DNA of 64,000 bases from Gilvimarinus sp. DA14. Lineage in GTDB: Bacteria > Pseudomonadota > Gammaproteobacteria > Pseudomonadales > Cellvibrionaceae. The stretch lies in assembly GCF_024204685.1 (NCBI RefSeq), contig NZ_CP100350.1:1488001-1552000 (forward strand). Reading direction: 5' to 3'. Each line of letters opens with the position of its first letter. The stretch's first letter is position 1. The notes below the pieces were generated by a model. The model was not told the origin of the DNA. It worked only from the letters and a program-made list of their open reading frames with translations, and searched no databases. Shown piece after piece: positions 35,963 through 44,212 of the stretch. A program made the position numbers and the translations under genes.

Positions 35963-37162
35963 GTGAGCTATGACATTACTATAATCGGCGCGGGCATCAC
36001 CGGCGCGGGCGTAGCTCAGGCGGCAGCGGCAGCAGGTTACAAAGTGGCGGTGCTCGAATCCTCGCAAGTAGGCGGCGCGACCTCCAGCAACTCTAGCAAG
36101 CTTATTCACGGCGGACTGCGCTACTTGGAATCGCTCCAGTTTTCTCTGGTGCGCGAGTCCTTGCAAGAACGGGAAACCCTGCTGCGCATAGCGCCCGAGC
36201 TGGTCAAGCTAGCCCCCCTACATATACCTATCTACAAAAACAGCAAGCGCAACCCCTTAACCATTCACACGGGGCTTTTTCTTTACCGCTTGCTGTCGGG
36301 TTGGGACGCTACGACCCAATTTCGCCGCCTGAATAAAAACCAATGGCCCGAATTGGATGCAATTCGCCACGAGAACCTAATCGCCATATACCGTTACTTC
36401 GAAGCGCAAACAGATGATCGCGCCCTAACCCGAGCGGTAATGGCATCGGCGCAGCAGCTGGGGGCCGAACTGCTGCAACCGGCTGAATTTACCGGTGCGG
36501 CTCTACGTGCCTCAGCGCAAACAAGCACAGTACAAGCGGCCGGCGACATCGAGGTGAACTTTTACCAGGGCGGTCGTGTGCAACACTTATCTACGCGAGT
36601 ATTGGTCAATTGCGCGGGCCCCTGGGCCAGCGAGCTAAACAAGAAAATCACCCCCACACCGGCACTGCCGCCGGTTGAGCTGGTACAAGGTAGTCATCTG
36701 TTGCTGCCCCCGGTGCTGCAGCATCACTACTACCTGGAGTCACCCAGCGATGGGCGGGCGGTGTTTGCCTTACCCTGGCAGGGTAAATTGCTGCTGGGCA
36801 CCACCGAGACACCTCATCAAGACGCGCCCGAACAGGCGGTGTGCCACCCCCACGAAACCCATTACCTCCTGAATATTCTGAAACACTATTTCCCCGACCT
36901 ACACCTGCTGCCTTCATCAGCACAAACCATGGCGGGTTTACGAGTGCTCCCCAAAACTCAAGGCAGTGCTTTTGGCCGCAGCCGCGATGTAATGATGATC
37001 TCAGACCAGCGCTCCAAGCCACGCGTTCTGACCGTAATGGGGGGCAAGCTCACCACCTACCGAGCCTCCGCGTGGCAGGTTATGCAGCAGCTTTATCCCT
37101 CTCTCCCCGCCCCTAGGCGCGGTATGGATACCCGCCAGATTGCTTTGCACCCTGTCGATTAA
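35963..37162 (+). CDS. FAD-dependent glycerol-3-phosphate dehydrogenase-like protein
   Basis: A 399-aa flavoprotein of the GlpD/DAO family that would oxidise glycerol 3-phosphate to dihydroxyacetone phosphate and pass electrons to quinone. The FAD loop is 'DITIIGAGITGAGVAQAAAA'; 'NSSKLIHGGLRYLE' is the GlpD signature, and 'LPWQGKLLLGTTET' and 'GLRVLPKT' follow. E. coli GlpD is about 500 aa; this one stops after the catalytic core and lacks the C-terminal helical domain. Start is GTG at 35963 with AGGGG upstream. No glpK, glpF or glpR is adjacent. Confidence 0.87.
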   Translation: MSYDITIIGAGITGAGVAQAAAAAGYKVAVLESSQVGGATSSNSSKLIHGGLRYLESLQFSLVRESLQERETLLRIAPELVKLAPLHIPIYKNSKRNPLTIHTGLFLYRLLSGWDATTQFRRLNKNQWPELDAIRHENLIAIYRYFEAQTDDRALTRAVMASAQQLGAELLQPAEFTGAALRASAQTSTVQAAGDIEVNFYQGGRVQHLSTRVLVNCAGPWASELNKKITPTPALPPVELVQGSHLLLPPVLQHHYYLESPSDGRAVFALPWQGKLLLGTTETPHQDAPEQAVCHPHETHYLLNILKHYFPDLHLLPSSAQTMAGLRVLPKTQGSAFGRSRDVMMISDQRSKPRVLTVMGGKLTTYRASAWQVMQQLYPSLPAPRRGMDTRQIALHPVD

Positions 37163-37276
37163 CGGGCGCGCCTCACACCCTGATAGGCACTTATTAGGCA
37201 AGCTTTGCGCAATCGGTTATGATCTGGCCGCGTTTTGATAACAACACCTGAACAAGCTGTGCGACCCGGATAAGCT

Positions 37277-38782
37277 ATGCGCGATCTAATCACCCGACAT
37301 CTTCATAAACTGTATCTGGCCATTTTGATGGTGTGCTCGCTGAGTGTTTACACCATTGGCCTCGGCCACCCCAACGCCCTGTTCTGGGATGAAAACTACC
37401 ATATCGCCTCGGCGCAAAAGTATATTGACGGCGTGATGTATATGGAGCCCCACCCACCCTTGGGCAAACTGTTAATGGCGGGCAGTGAAGCGGCGCTGGG
37501 CTTAAACAGCGATAAAGATAAATCCAAGTTCTCCAACACCGATTATCTGCGCGATCAGCATCTCCCCGAAGGGGGCATTGAATACTTTGCCTACCGCCTT
37601 CCCTCTGCGCTGCTGATGGCGCTGTCGGTGCTGTTTTTTTACGGCATCATCCGTCGCATTAGCGGTAATGCGCACTTGGCCTTCGCGTTTAGCTTTCTTT
37701 TAATTTTCGACAATGCCTTGGTCATTCACGCGCGCTCGGCCATGCTCGAGGGTATTCAGCTGTTTTTTATTCTCGGCGCCATTTATCAAACCGTGCGTTG
37801 CATTACCTTAAAGGTACAGCAAAACCGCGCCATTACCCTGCCCGATTATGCATGGCTGGGGGTTTGGATAGGTCTTGCCGTATCGGTAAAAGTCAACGGC
37901 GCGGTACTGCTGTTATTGTTTGTAATGCTCTACGGCGCCGACCGCTGGGAGGCCATAAAAAACTGGCGCCTGGCCGAGTTGATAAAAAGGCTGGCCGTTA
38001 CGGTACCCAGCGGTGTGCTACCGGTCATCGCGGTGTTTCTCGCTATTTTCTATCTGCACATTGGCCTCGGCGGCACCATGCCCACGCATAAGAACTATGA
38101 TGCGAGTCGCGAGTACAAAGATCTGATAAAAAGCGAGCAAACCTGGAGTGCGGCAGCGTTCAGCCAAGGCTTGCAGGATAATTGGCAGTATATGGCCAAG
38201 TATGCCGATGGCGTACCGCGCCTGGACGTCTGCAAAGAAGGCGAAAACGGCAGCTTTGCCATGAACTGGCCCCTGGGCAGCAAGACCATTAACTACCGCT
38301 GGTCAAAGCAGACCACCGACGGCGTCACCTATGTGCGTTATCACAATATCGTCGCCAATCCGATCGTCTGGTTCAGTGTGGTGGCCGGTATTGTGTTATC
38401 CGCCGGCCTCATTATCAGTCGATTTGTCTACCAAAACCCGGTCAAGGACACCGCGCTGTTTTACTGGATTTGCGCTTTCAGCGGTTTATACATCAGCTAC
38501 ATGATTGCCATTTTGCAAATTGAGCGAGTGATGTACTTGTACCATTACTTAGTGCCCCTTGTGTTTGGCATTATTAACTTGGCGCTGATTTTCCAGTACG
38601 TATTCTACGAACAACTGCAACAAGGCAGCCGTCACACCTACATTAACTTAGGCGCTTATATCGCGCTGACTGTGGCCGTGTTTTTTCTTTTTGCGCCTTT
38701 CACCTACAGTTGGGAGCTGACCGAATCGCAGTTTGAAATGCGCAATTGGTTTGATTACTGGAAACTGGAGCTGGTGCGCTAA
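37277..38782 (+). CDS. PMT-family protein O-mannosyltransferase (GT39-like)
   Basis: A 501-aa polytopic inner-membrane glycosyltransferase of GT-C fold, related to dolichyl-phosphate-mannose:protein mannosyltransferases. The first periplasmic loop has 'FWDENYHIASAQKYI' (acidic pair Asp38-Glu39, matching the catalytic DE) and 'EPHPPLGK' (58-64). 'HARSAMLEGIQLFF' and, near the C-terminus, 'RVMYLYHYLVPL' are also PMT signatures. Bacterial members move mannose from polyprenyl phosphate to Ser/Thr of secreted proteins. The stop overlaps the next start (ATGA), coupling it to the PA14 protein. Ser-rich lipoproteins downstream are candidate acceptors (inference). Confidence 0.87.
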   Translation: MRDLITRHLHKLYLAILMVCSLSVYTIGLGHPNALFWDENYHIASAQKYIDGVMYMEPHPPLGKLLMAGSEAALGLNSDKDKSKFSNTDYLRDQHLPEGGIEYFAYRLPSALLMALSVLFFYGIIRRISGNAHLAFAFSFLLIFDNALVIHARSAMLEGIQLFFILGAIYQTVRCITLKVQQNRAITLPDYAWLGVWIGLAVSVKVNGAVLLLLFVMLYGADRWEAIKNWRLAELIKRLAVTVPSGVLPVIAVFLAIFYLHIGLGGTMPTHKNYDASREYKDLIKSEQTWSAAAFSQGLQDNWQYMAKYADGVPRLDVCKEGENGSFAMNWPLGSKTINYRWSKQTTDGVTYVRYHNIVANPIVWFSVVAGIVLSAGLIISRFVYQNPVKDTALFYWICAFSGLYISYMIAILQIERVMYLYHYLVPLVFGIINLALIFQYVFYEQLQQGSRHTYINLGAYIALTVAVFFLFAPFTYSWELTESQFEMRNWFDYWKLELVR

Positions 38783-39336
38783 TGAGTAAAAATACAATTT
38801 TTTCACTGCTTCTGTTTATTTGTGCCCTGCTTATTATTGTCAGGGTAATTCCGCCCTCGGTGGATGAGAACCTGGCACTGGTACTGAGTAAAAGCCGCAG
38901 CAACATTACCAATATCAATCACTCGCGCAACATCTCTGATACGCGCACCGTGATGATCGACAAAGTTGAGCTGAATCAGGACAATCGCTTTAAACACCCC
39001 GTGCTGGGAGTGCTGGGCTGGACAGAGGATTTCTATGCGGATATCGAAAGTCGGTTTAGAGTGACCGAAAAAGGTCGCTATCGTTTTATGGTGGGCAGCG
39101 ACGACGGCTTCAGTCTAAAAATCGACAACAAACGTTTGTGCCAATACCCCAAAGACCGCCCCTTTAGCAAACAATCCTGTTATCGACTGCTGGATGTTGG
39201 CGAGCATACCCTGACGCTCAGTTATTTTCAGGGATTTGGCAACTCGGGGCTGACGCTGGAGGCCGGACTCGCCAATGGCGCCAAGCCGAAGTTTTGGGGC
39301 GAAGACATCTCAGGAATTGAATACATCGTCGAATAA
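38782..39336 (+). CDS. Membrane-anchored PA14-domain protein
   Basis: A 184-aa protein with an N-terminal membrane segment ('TIFSLLLFICALLIIVRVIP', about residues 4-23). A PA14-like beta domain follows on the periplasmic side: 'VLGWTEDFYADIESRFRVTE', 'GRYRFMVGSDDGFSLKIDNK' and 'GEHTLTLSYFQGFGNSGLTL'. PA14 domains often bind carbohydrate. Translational coupling (ATGA) to the O-mannosyltransferase suggests it assists that enzyme, for example by binding the glycan or acceptor protein; this is inference. No signal-peptidase site is evident, so it should stay membrane-bound. Confidence 0.82.
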   Translation: MSKNTIFSLLLFICALLIIVRVIPPSVDENLALVLSKSRSNITNINHSRNISDTRTVMIDKVELNQDNRFKHPVLGVLGWTEDFYADIESRFRVTEKGRYRFMVGSDDGFSLKIDNKRLCQYPKDRPFSKQSCYRLLDVGEHTLTLSYFQGFGNSGLTLEAGLANGAKPKFWGEDISGIEYIVE

Positions 39337-39373
39337 GCCGATTCGTAAAATTTTTAACAAATTATCGGCTTAT
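39333..39373 (+). terminator. Hairpin after the PA14 gene
   Basis: ATAAGCCGAT (39333-39342) pairs perfectly with ATCGGCTTAT (39364-39373) around a 21-nt AT-rich loop. The tail is not a clean U-tract, so termination may be partial, leaving some read-through to the lipoprotein gene. Confidence 0.45.
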
Positions 39374-39431
39374 TTCCCGGAGCTTAACTGTTAAGTTAAT
39401 AGTGGTTAAATAAAAGCTTCGAGGAATCAAC

Positions 39432-41312
39432 ATGGCTACACAGATATCACGCCGAACCCGACTTTGGCTGGCGCTCAGCGCAAGTACAATGCTTCTCAGC
39501 GCCTGCGGCAGCGATAGCGACGACAACTCAACCCCACCCGAAGCTCAGGCACCCGATGCGGCGCAGGTAACTGCCGAGATCAGCACCAAACAGGTAACCC
39601 TATCCTGGGACGATGTTGACGGCGCCACTGAGTACCGGGTTTACCGCGATCTAGATGGCAGCTCCGGTTACGAGCCAATCAGCGAAGATATCACCACCTC
39701 CGAATTTGCGTACCCCCTCGCCGCTCATTTAACGGACTGGGACGACGTTCGTTTTCAGGTTGAAGCCTGCAACAGCGCTGGCTGCACGCCAAGCGAAGAT
39801 ATTTATATCGACGGCGCCGCGATCGACGCCATCGGCTACCTGAAAGCCGACACGCCACAAGATAAATCCGCCTATGGCTTTGCTATGGCTATTTCTGACG
39901 ACGGCAGCACCCTGGCCGTGGGTAGCCCTCGCTATGACGCGGGCAATAACGTGGATGCCGGTGCAGTTTACTTGTACAGCAAAACCGACAGCGGCTGGAG
40001 CCAAACCGGGCGCATCGATAACCCAGCCAGCGATGGCGGCGACGGTGACCTGTTCGGCTACGCGGTGGATCTCTCCGCTGACGGCTCGCAGCTACTGGTC
40101 ACCGCGCCCTATGAGGATGGCGGCTCTGCGGGAGTGAACAGCGCAAACGATGACGAGCCTATTCGCAATTCCGGTGCGGCCTACCTGTTCACGCAATCGG
40201 GCTCAGCTTGGCAGCAAACAGCCTACTTCAAAGCCAGTAACCCAGATCCCAACGATTTTTACGGCATACGCGCAACCATCAACAGCGACGCCACCCGCGT
40301 TGCCATCAGCGCCCCCTTCGAAGCGAGCAATGCAGCTGGTGTGAACGGTGACCAAGGTAATAATGACATTGAGCTCGCCGGCGCAGTCTATGTCTACCAA
40401 CTCAGCGACAGCTGGGCGCAGGAAGCTTACATAAAACCCAGTTTTCCCTCCTGGCCTGATAGCCCATGTTTTGATCCAATGCCGCCAGGTATAGAATGTG
40501 ACGAAGCCTCACCCTCAAGATTCGGCTATGGTCTCGCCTTTGACGACTCCGGCAACACCCTGGCGATTGGCGCACCCGGTGAGAACTCAGCGGACGGACA
40601 AATAAACGGTAACCAGTCAGACTTCAAAGCGAAAAGCGCCGGAGCCGCTTACATTTTAAGGTTTGCAAACAATAGCTGGCAGCACACCGCTTATATCAAA
40701 GCAAGTAACCCAAGCATTGACGACGAGTTCGGCTATGCGTTGGCACTTTCTGGCGATGGCAACACCCTCGCTGTCAGCGCCCCCCACGAGGACAGCAATT
40801 TAACCGGAGTGCACCCATCTCCCATCCCTAACGATACCGCCGATTTAGATGTGCCGTTTAATGAAGATGGCGAACCCGATTCAGGCGCGGCCTATGTATT
40901 TAGTTTTGATGGTAGCGACTGGTCACAGGTGCGCTATATCAAAGCCGAAGCGACCGACGAGGACGATCTATTTGGTTGGTCAGTGCAACTGAACAGTGAT
41001 GGCACAACGCTCGCCATTGGTGTGCCTCGAGAAGACTCGGAAGAGACGGGCATCAGCGATGACTGGGGCAACAGCAGTGCACCGGCAGCCGGAGCGGCTT
41101 ATGTTTACCAATACTCAGACACCGACAACTGGGCTCTGAGCAGCTATCTAAAAGCAATCAATACAGATGCCAACGATACCTTTGGCCGCACCCTAACTCT
41201 GTCGGGGAACGGCGAGACTCTGGCCGTTGCCGCCACCGGCGAAGACAGCTCGCAAGTTGACGCCCCCGCCAATGAAGATGGCGAAGACAGCGGCGCCATT
41301 TACCTCTACTAG
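39432..41312 (+). CDS. Lipoprotein with FN3-like domain and seven FG-GAP-type blades
   Basis: A 626-aa secreted lipoprotein: signal peptide with lipobox 'LLSAC' (Cys25), a low-complexity stretch, a fibronectin-III-like domain (about 45-130, 'VTLSWDDVDGATEYRVYRD'), then seven repeats of the pattern FGxxhxhSxDGxTLAVGAPxEDS starting near residue 147. Examples are 'FGYALALSGDGNTLAVSAPH' and 'FGWSVQLNSDGTTLAIGVPR'. The pattern is that of FG-GAP_2 repeats, so a seven-bladed beta-propeller is likely. Ligand unknown; surface adhesion or polysaccharide binding is possible. Paralog of the next gene. GAGGAA lies 7 nt before the ATG. Confidence 0.85.
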   Translation: MATQISRRTRLWLALSASTMLLSACGSDSDDNSTPPEAQAPDAAQVTAEISTKQVTLSWDDVDGATEYRVYRDLDGSSGYEPISEDITTSEFAYPLAAHLTDWDDVRFQVEACNSAGCTPSEDIYIDGAAIDAIGYLKADTPQDKSAYGFAMAISDDGSTLAVGSPRYDAGNNVDAGAVYLYSKTDSGWSQTGRIDNPASDGGDGDLFGYAVDLSADGSQLLVTAPYEDGGSAGVNSANDDEPIRNSGAAYLFTQSGSAWQQTAYFKASNPDPNDFYGIRATINSDATRVAISAPFEASNAAGVNGDQGNNDIELAGAVYVYQLSDSWAQEAYIKPSFPSWPDSPCFDPMPPGIECDEASPSRFGYGLAFDDSGNTLAIGAPGENSADGQINGNQSDFKAKSAGAAYILRFANNSWQHTAYIKASNPSIDDEFGYALALSGDGNTLAVSAPHEDSNLTGVHPSPIPNDTADLDVPFNEDGEPDSGAAYVFSFDGSDWSQVRYIKAEATDEDDLFGWSVQLNSDGTTLAIGVPREDSEETGISDDWGNSSAPAAGAAYVYQYSDTDNWALSSYLKAINTDANDTFGRTLTLSGNGETLAVAATGEDSSQVDAPANEDGEDSGAIYLY

Positions 41313-41331
41313 CGAAAGCACTTGTTTGATT

Positions 41332-41360
41332 TTCCCGCGGGCAGCCCCTGCGGGAATTTT
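41332..41360 (+). terminator. Rho-independent terminator after the first propeller gene
   Basis: TTCCCGC (41332-41338) pairs with GCGGGAA (41350-41356), loop of 11, followed by TTTT. Confidence 0.7.
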
Positions 41361-41478
41361 CTTCCTTCTACTCTGTCAGATACCCGCCGGCTCCCCTGCG
41401 GCTGAGCGTCAAACATTGACACACCCAGCCTCACCGGACAGAATCCCCCGCTTAAATGAATAATCAGGAAACTGCTGC

Positions 41479-43539
41479 ATGAGACAATCGCTGTATCCCT
41501 TTATCAAGACGCTTGGCTTTGTGCCCTGTCTGTTCGCCGCTCTAGCGCTAACGGCCTGCGGCAGCGACGATGATGACTCATCGGCGAGCTCCAGCAGTCA
41601 GTCCAGTGTTTCCAGCAGTGCGGGTACTTCAAGCACCTCAAGCTCCAGTTCCAGCGTCGCAGCTAGCTGGCCCGACATCAATATAGAAGGGGCCGCGCCC
41701 AAAACCCTGCGAATTTACTGGGACGCGGTAGAAAATGCCGCCTTTTATCGTGTCTATAAAGACCCGGACGGCGCCAGTGGCTTTACCCAGGTGGGCGAGG
41801 ATATTACTGCGCCGGAGATTTACGACACAGTGAGCGTCCACCAGACCAACTGGGCTGAGGCCCGCTATATGGTAGAAGCCTGCGTCAGCGAGGGAGATTG
41901 CAGCAACTCCAATGAAGCGGTAGCGCTCAATGCGATGCTGGACACAATCGGCTATTTGAAAGCCTCCAACACCGAAGAGCAAGACTGGTTCGGCTGGAGC
42001 CTGGACATGTCGAGCGACGGTACAACCCTCGCCGTTGGCGCCACTCAGGAGGACTCAGTCGCCACAGGTATTGACGGCGATCAGGCCGACAACTCCAACT
42101 TCGCTACCGGCGCCGTCTATGTTTTTGTCATGGGCGATAACGGCTGGACTCAGCAGGCCTATATCAAAGCGTCAAATACCGAAAACCTGCGCACCCTTGA
42201 AGACGAAGATGGCGAGACGGTGGAATACTATATATCCAATGACCGCTTCGGCTACGATGTCAGTTTATCCGACGATGGTAATACCCTGGCGGTAAGCGCT
42301 CTGCGCGAAGACAGCAACGCCCGCGGCATTAATGGCAATCAGGACAACAACTCGGCCAGCGATGCCGGGGCTGTGTATATCTTCGAGCGCAGCGACGACA
42401 GCTGGGCACAAACGGCCTATGTCAAAGCCTCAAACACTCCGTCTTCCGAGAGCAGCTCTTCCAGCGAGAGTTCGTCCTCGTCTTCTAGCAGTAGCAGCAG
42501 TAGTGACGACGGTACCACCACAACTGGCGACCGTTTCGGCTACTCAATAGATTTATCGGGAGATGGCTCCACCCTGGCCGTGGGCGCCCCTGGTGAAGAT
42601 AGTGCCGCAGAAGAAATCGATGGCGATGAGCAAAGTAACGATGCGACCAACTCCGGCGCCGCTTATGTGTTTGTTAAAAGTGAGACAGGCTGGCTTCAGC
42701 AGGCCTACATCAAATCCGACGTTGTAAACATTGGCGGAGGTTTGGGCACCGCAGTAGCGTTATCAGGCGATGGCAACCGTCTCGCAACCGGTGTTCCCGG
42801 AGAAGACTACGCCGGTACCGGAGTCAACGAAGAGCGCCCGACTGACAGCGCCGCGGCAAACTCTGGCGCCGTATTTGTATTCACGCGCGATGCAGATCAG
42901 TGGTCTCAACAAGCTTACATCAAGCCAAGCTACACATTCCTGTCACAGAGTTTTGGCAGTGCGCTTAGCTTTAATAACGCAGGCACTATGCTGGCGGTGG
43001 GAGCCTTTGGCGAAGGCAGCCTGGCGACAGGCATCAACGGTGATCCGTCAGATTACGCAGAAAACCGCGATGAGGAAGACCGTCCGGATACAGCCTATCG
43101 TTCGGGGGCGGCCTATCTCTTTGAGCTATCAAACGGGCAGTGGGCACAGACGACCTATATCAAAGCTTCCAACCCAGAAGCATATGACCGCTTCGGCCAC
43201 TCGGTAAGCCTGTCCGCTGACAGCTCTACCTTAGCGGTCGGCGCGTATTTCGAAGACAGCAACGCTGTTGGCGTCAACGGTGATCAAGACAATAACGCCA
43301 ACACCAATAGCGGCGCCGTCTATATTTTCAAACAAGGCGCAGACGGTTGGGCTCAGAGCAGCTACGTAAAAGCGCTGCAAAGCGATAACCAGGATCGCTT
43401 CGGTCAAGCCCTGGCGGTCACCGCCGACGGCAGTACGCTCGCCGTTTCTGCTTACCGCGAAGCTGGCGAAGGCACAGGTACCAATGGCGACAGCACTGAT
43501 AACTCAGCGCCTGCGGCAGGGGCAGTACTGCTCTACTAG
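41479..43539 (+). CDS. Paralogous seven-blade FG-GAP-type lipoprotein with poly-Ser linkers
   Basis: A 686-aa paralog of the preceding lipoprotein. The lipobox is 'ALTAC' (Cys27), followed by a Ser-rich linker (about residues 33-62), an FN3-like domain ('KTLRIYWDAVENAAFYRVYK') and seven blades with motifs such as 'FGYDVSLSDDGNTLAVSALR' and 'FGHSVSLSADSSTLAVGAYF'. A second Ser-rich tract (about residues 323-345) is inserted between blades 2 and 3, where the first paralog has none. Loops of the type GINGDQDNN recur and may bind calcium. The serines use mixed codons, unlike the hexamer tract of the CAP gene. Function unknown; probably surface-exposed. Confidence 0.85.
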   Translation: MRQSLYPFIKTLGFVPCLFAALALTACGSDDDDSSASSSSQSSVSSSAGTSSTSSSSSSVAASWPDINIEGAAPKTLRIYWDAVENAAFYRVYKDPDGASGFTQVGEDITAPEIYDTVSVHQTNWAEARYMVEACVSEGDCSNSNEAVALNAMLDTIGYLKASNTEEQDWFGWSLDMSSDGTTLAVGATQEDSVATGIDGDQADNSNFATGAVYVFVMGDNGWTQQAYIKASNTENLRTLEDEDGETVEYYISNDRFGYDVSLSDDGNTLAVSALREDSNARGINGNQDNNSASDAGAVYIFERSDDSWAQTAYVKASNTPSSESSSSSESSSSSSSSSSSSDDGTTTTGDRFGYSIDLSGDGSTLAVGAPGEDSAAEEIDGDEQSNDATNSGAAYVFVKSETGWLQQAYIKSDVVNIGGGLGTAVALSGDGNRLATGVPGEDYAGTGVNEERPTDSAAANSGAVFVFTRDADQWSQQAYIKPSYTFLSQSFGSALSFNNAGTMLAVGAFGEGSLATGINGDPSDYAENRDEEDRPDTAYRSGAAYLFELSNGQWAQTTYIKASNPEAYDRFGHSVSLSADSSTLAVGAYFEDSNAVGVNGDQDNNANTNSGAVYIFKQGADGWAQSSYVKALQSDNQDRFGQALAVTADGSTLAVSAYREAGEGTGTNGDSTDNSAPAAGAVLLY

Positions 43540-43562
43540 CGGTTTATTGAGACACGTCATAC

Positions 43563-43598
43563 AAAGAAAGGCCGGTTGCAACAACCGGCCTTTCTTTT
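43563..43598. terminator. Strong bidirectional terminator between convergent genes
   Basis: A perfect 16-bp stem, AAAGAAAGGCCGGTTG (43563-43578) with CAACCGGCCTTTCTTT (43582-43597), and a 3-nt loop. T-rich tails occur on both strands, serving the propeller gene (plus) and the SMI1-like gene (minus). Confidence 0.9.
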
Positions 43599-43620
43599 GG
43601 CAGAAGCTAAATAATAAGCT

Positions 43621-44022
43621 TCAACTTTCCAACCACACCTCTTGCGCCCAGTGCCATACGCTCTGCCAGCGCTCATCGGTTAAATCACCATCGCGCCAAA
43701 AAACCACTTCACCTTCCGGCTCGACGCTGTAATAGTGACCGTTGACTTCACACAAAGGGACAAGGTGACGCGGCAGCCCATTGGCCCAGGCTACCGAGGC
43801 GACCTCGGGCAGATAGGTATGACTGTAGGGGTCTGCGGCAGTCACAGGCTCCAGCGAACCATAGACCACGTCGCTAACGCTCAGTAAAAAGTGACGCATC
43901 TCGCGGGGCAGAGGCAGCAACAGCTCCTCCTCCACCTCAACCAGGGTGTCGTCATCGGGAAGCTCCAGGGGGACGGGCACCTCTATATTGTGCTCGCGAA
44001 GCTCATCAATCACATCTTCCAT
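43621..44022 (-). CDS. SMI1/KNR4-like protein
   Basis: A 133-aa acidic cytoplasmic protein. 'LLLPLPREMRHFLLSVSDVV', 'VPLCEVNGHYYSVEPEGEV' and 'WQSVWHWAQEVWLES' match the SMI1/KNR4 fold (SUKH superfamily). SUKH proteins are frequent immunity proteins for polymorphic toxins, but many are single housekeeping-like genes of unknown role. No toxin gene is recognisable next to it. It is encoded opposite to the flanking lipoprotein genes. Confidence in the fold is good, in function low. Confidence 0.72.
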   Translation of the reverse strand: MEDVIDELREHNIEVPVPLELPDDDTLVEVEEELLLPLPREMRHFLLSVSDVVYGSLEPVTAADPYSHTYLPEVASVAWANGLPRHLVPLCEVNGHYYSVEPEGEVVFWRDGDLTDERWQSVWHWAQEVWLES

Positions 44023-44152
44023 CGAATATTCCGCCGTTTTTCTGGGCCGCCTAGACTAACCCGCACCCAAACCGCGGGCAAGCATCCGTTATACCGTTAA
44101 CGCTTAACCCGCGAAGAATTGCCTGAGGAGTAAATCACACAATTGCGTATTG

Positions 44153-44208
44153 GCATTTGCACGGCTAAGACCAGGGGGTAAGGTAGCCGTTTTGCTTTAC
44201 AGATGCCA
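44153..44208 (+). ncRNA. Possible structured 5' leader of the CAP-domain gene
   Basis: In the leader, GGCAT (from 44153) can pair with ATGCC (ending 44208). Inside it CGGCTA pairs with TAGCCG, and ACC with GGT, leaving a small AG/AAGG internal loop. This resembles a riboswitch-like arrangement of stem, internal loop and stem, but I do not recognise the class. Chance pairing cannot be excluded. Confidence 0.25.
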
Positions 44209-44212
44209 CGTC

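Noticed and set aside
44100-44212. GEMM-I cyclic-di-GMP riboswitch
   Set aside because: Only the second half resembles the consensus; the GNRA-capped hairpin and the conserved 5' strand are missing. Kept as an unclassified structured leader.
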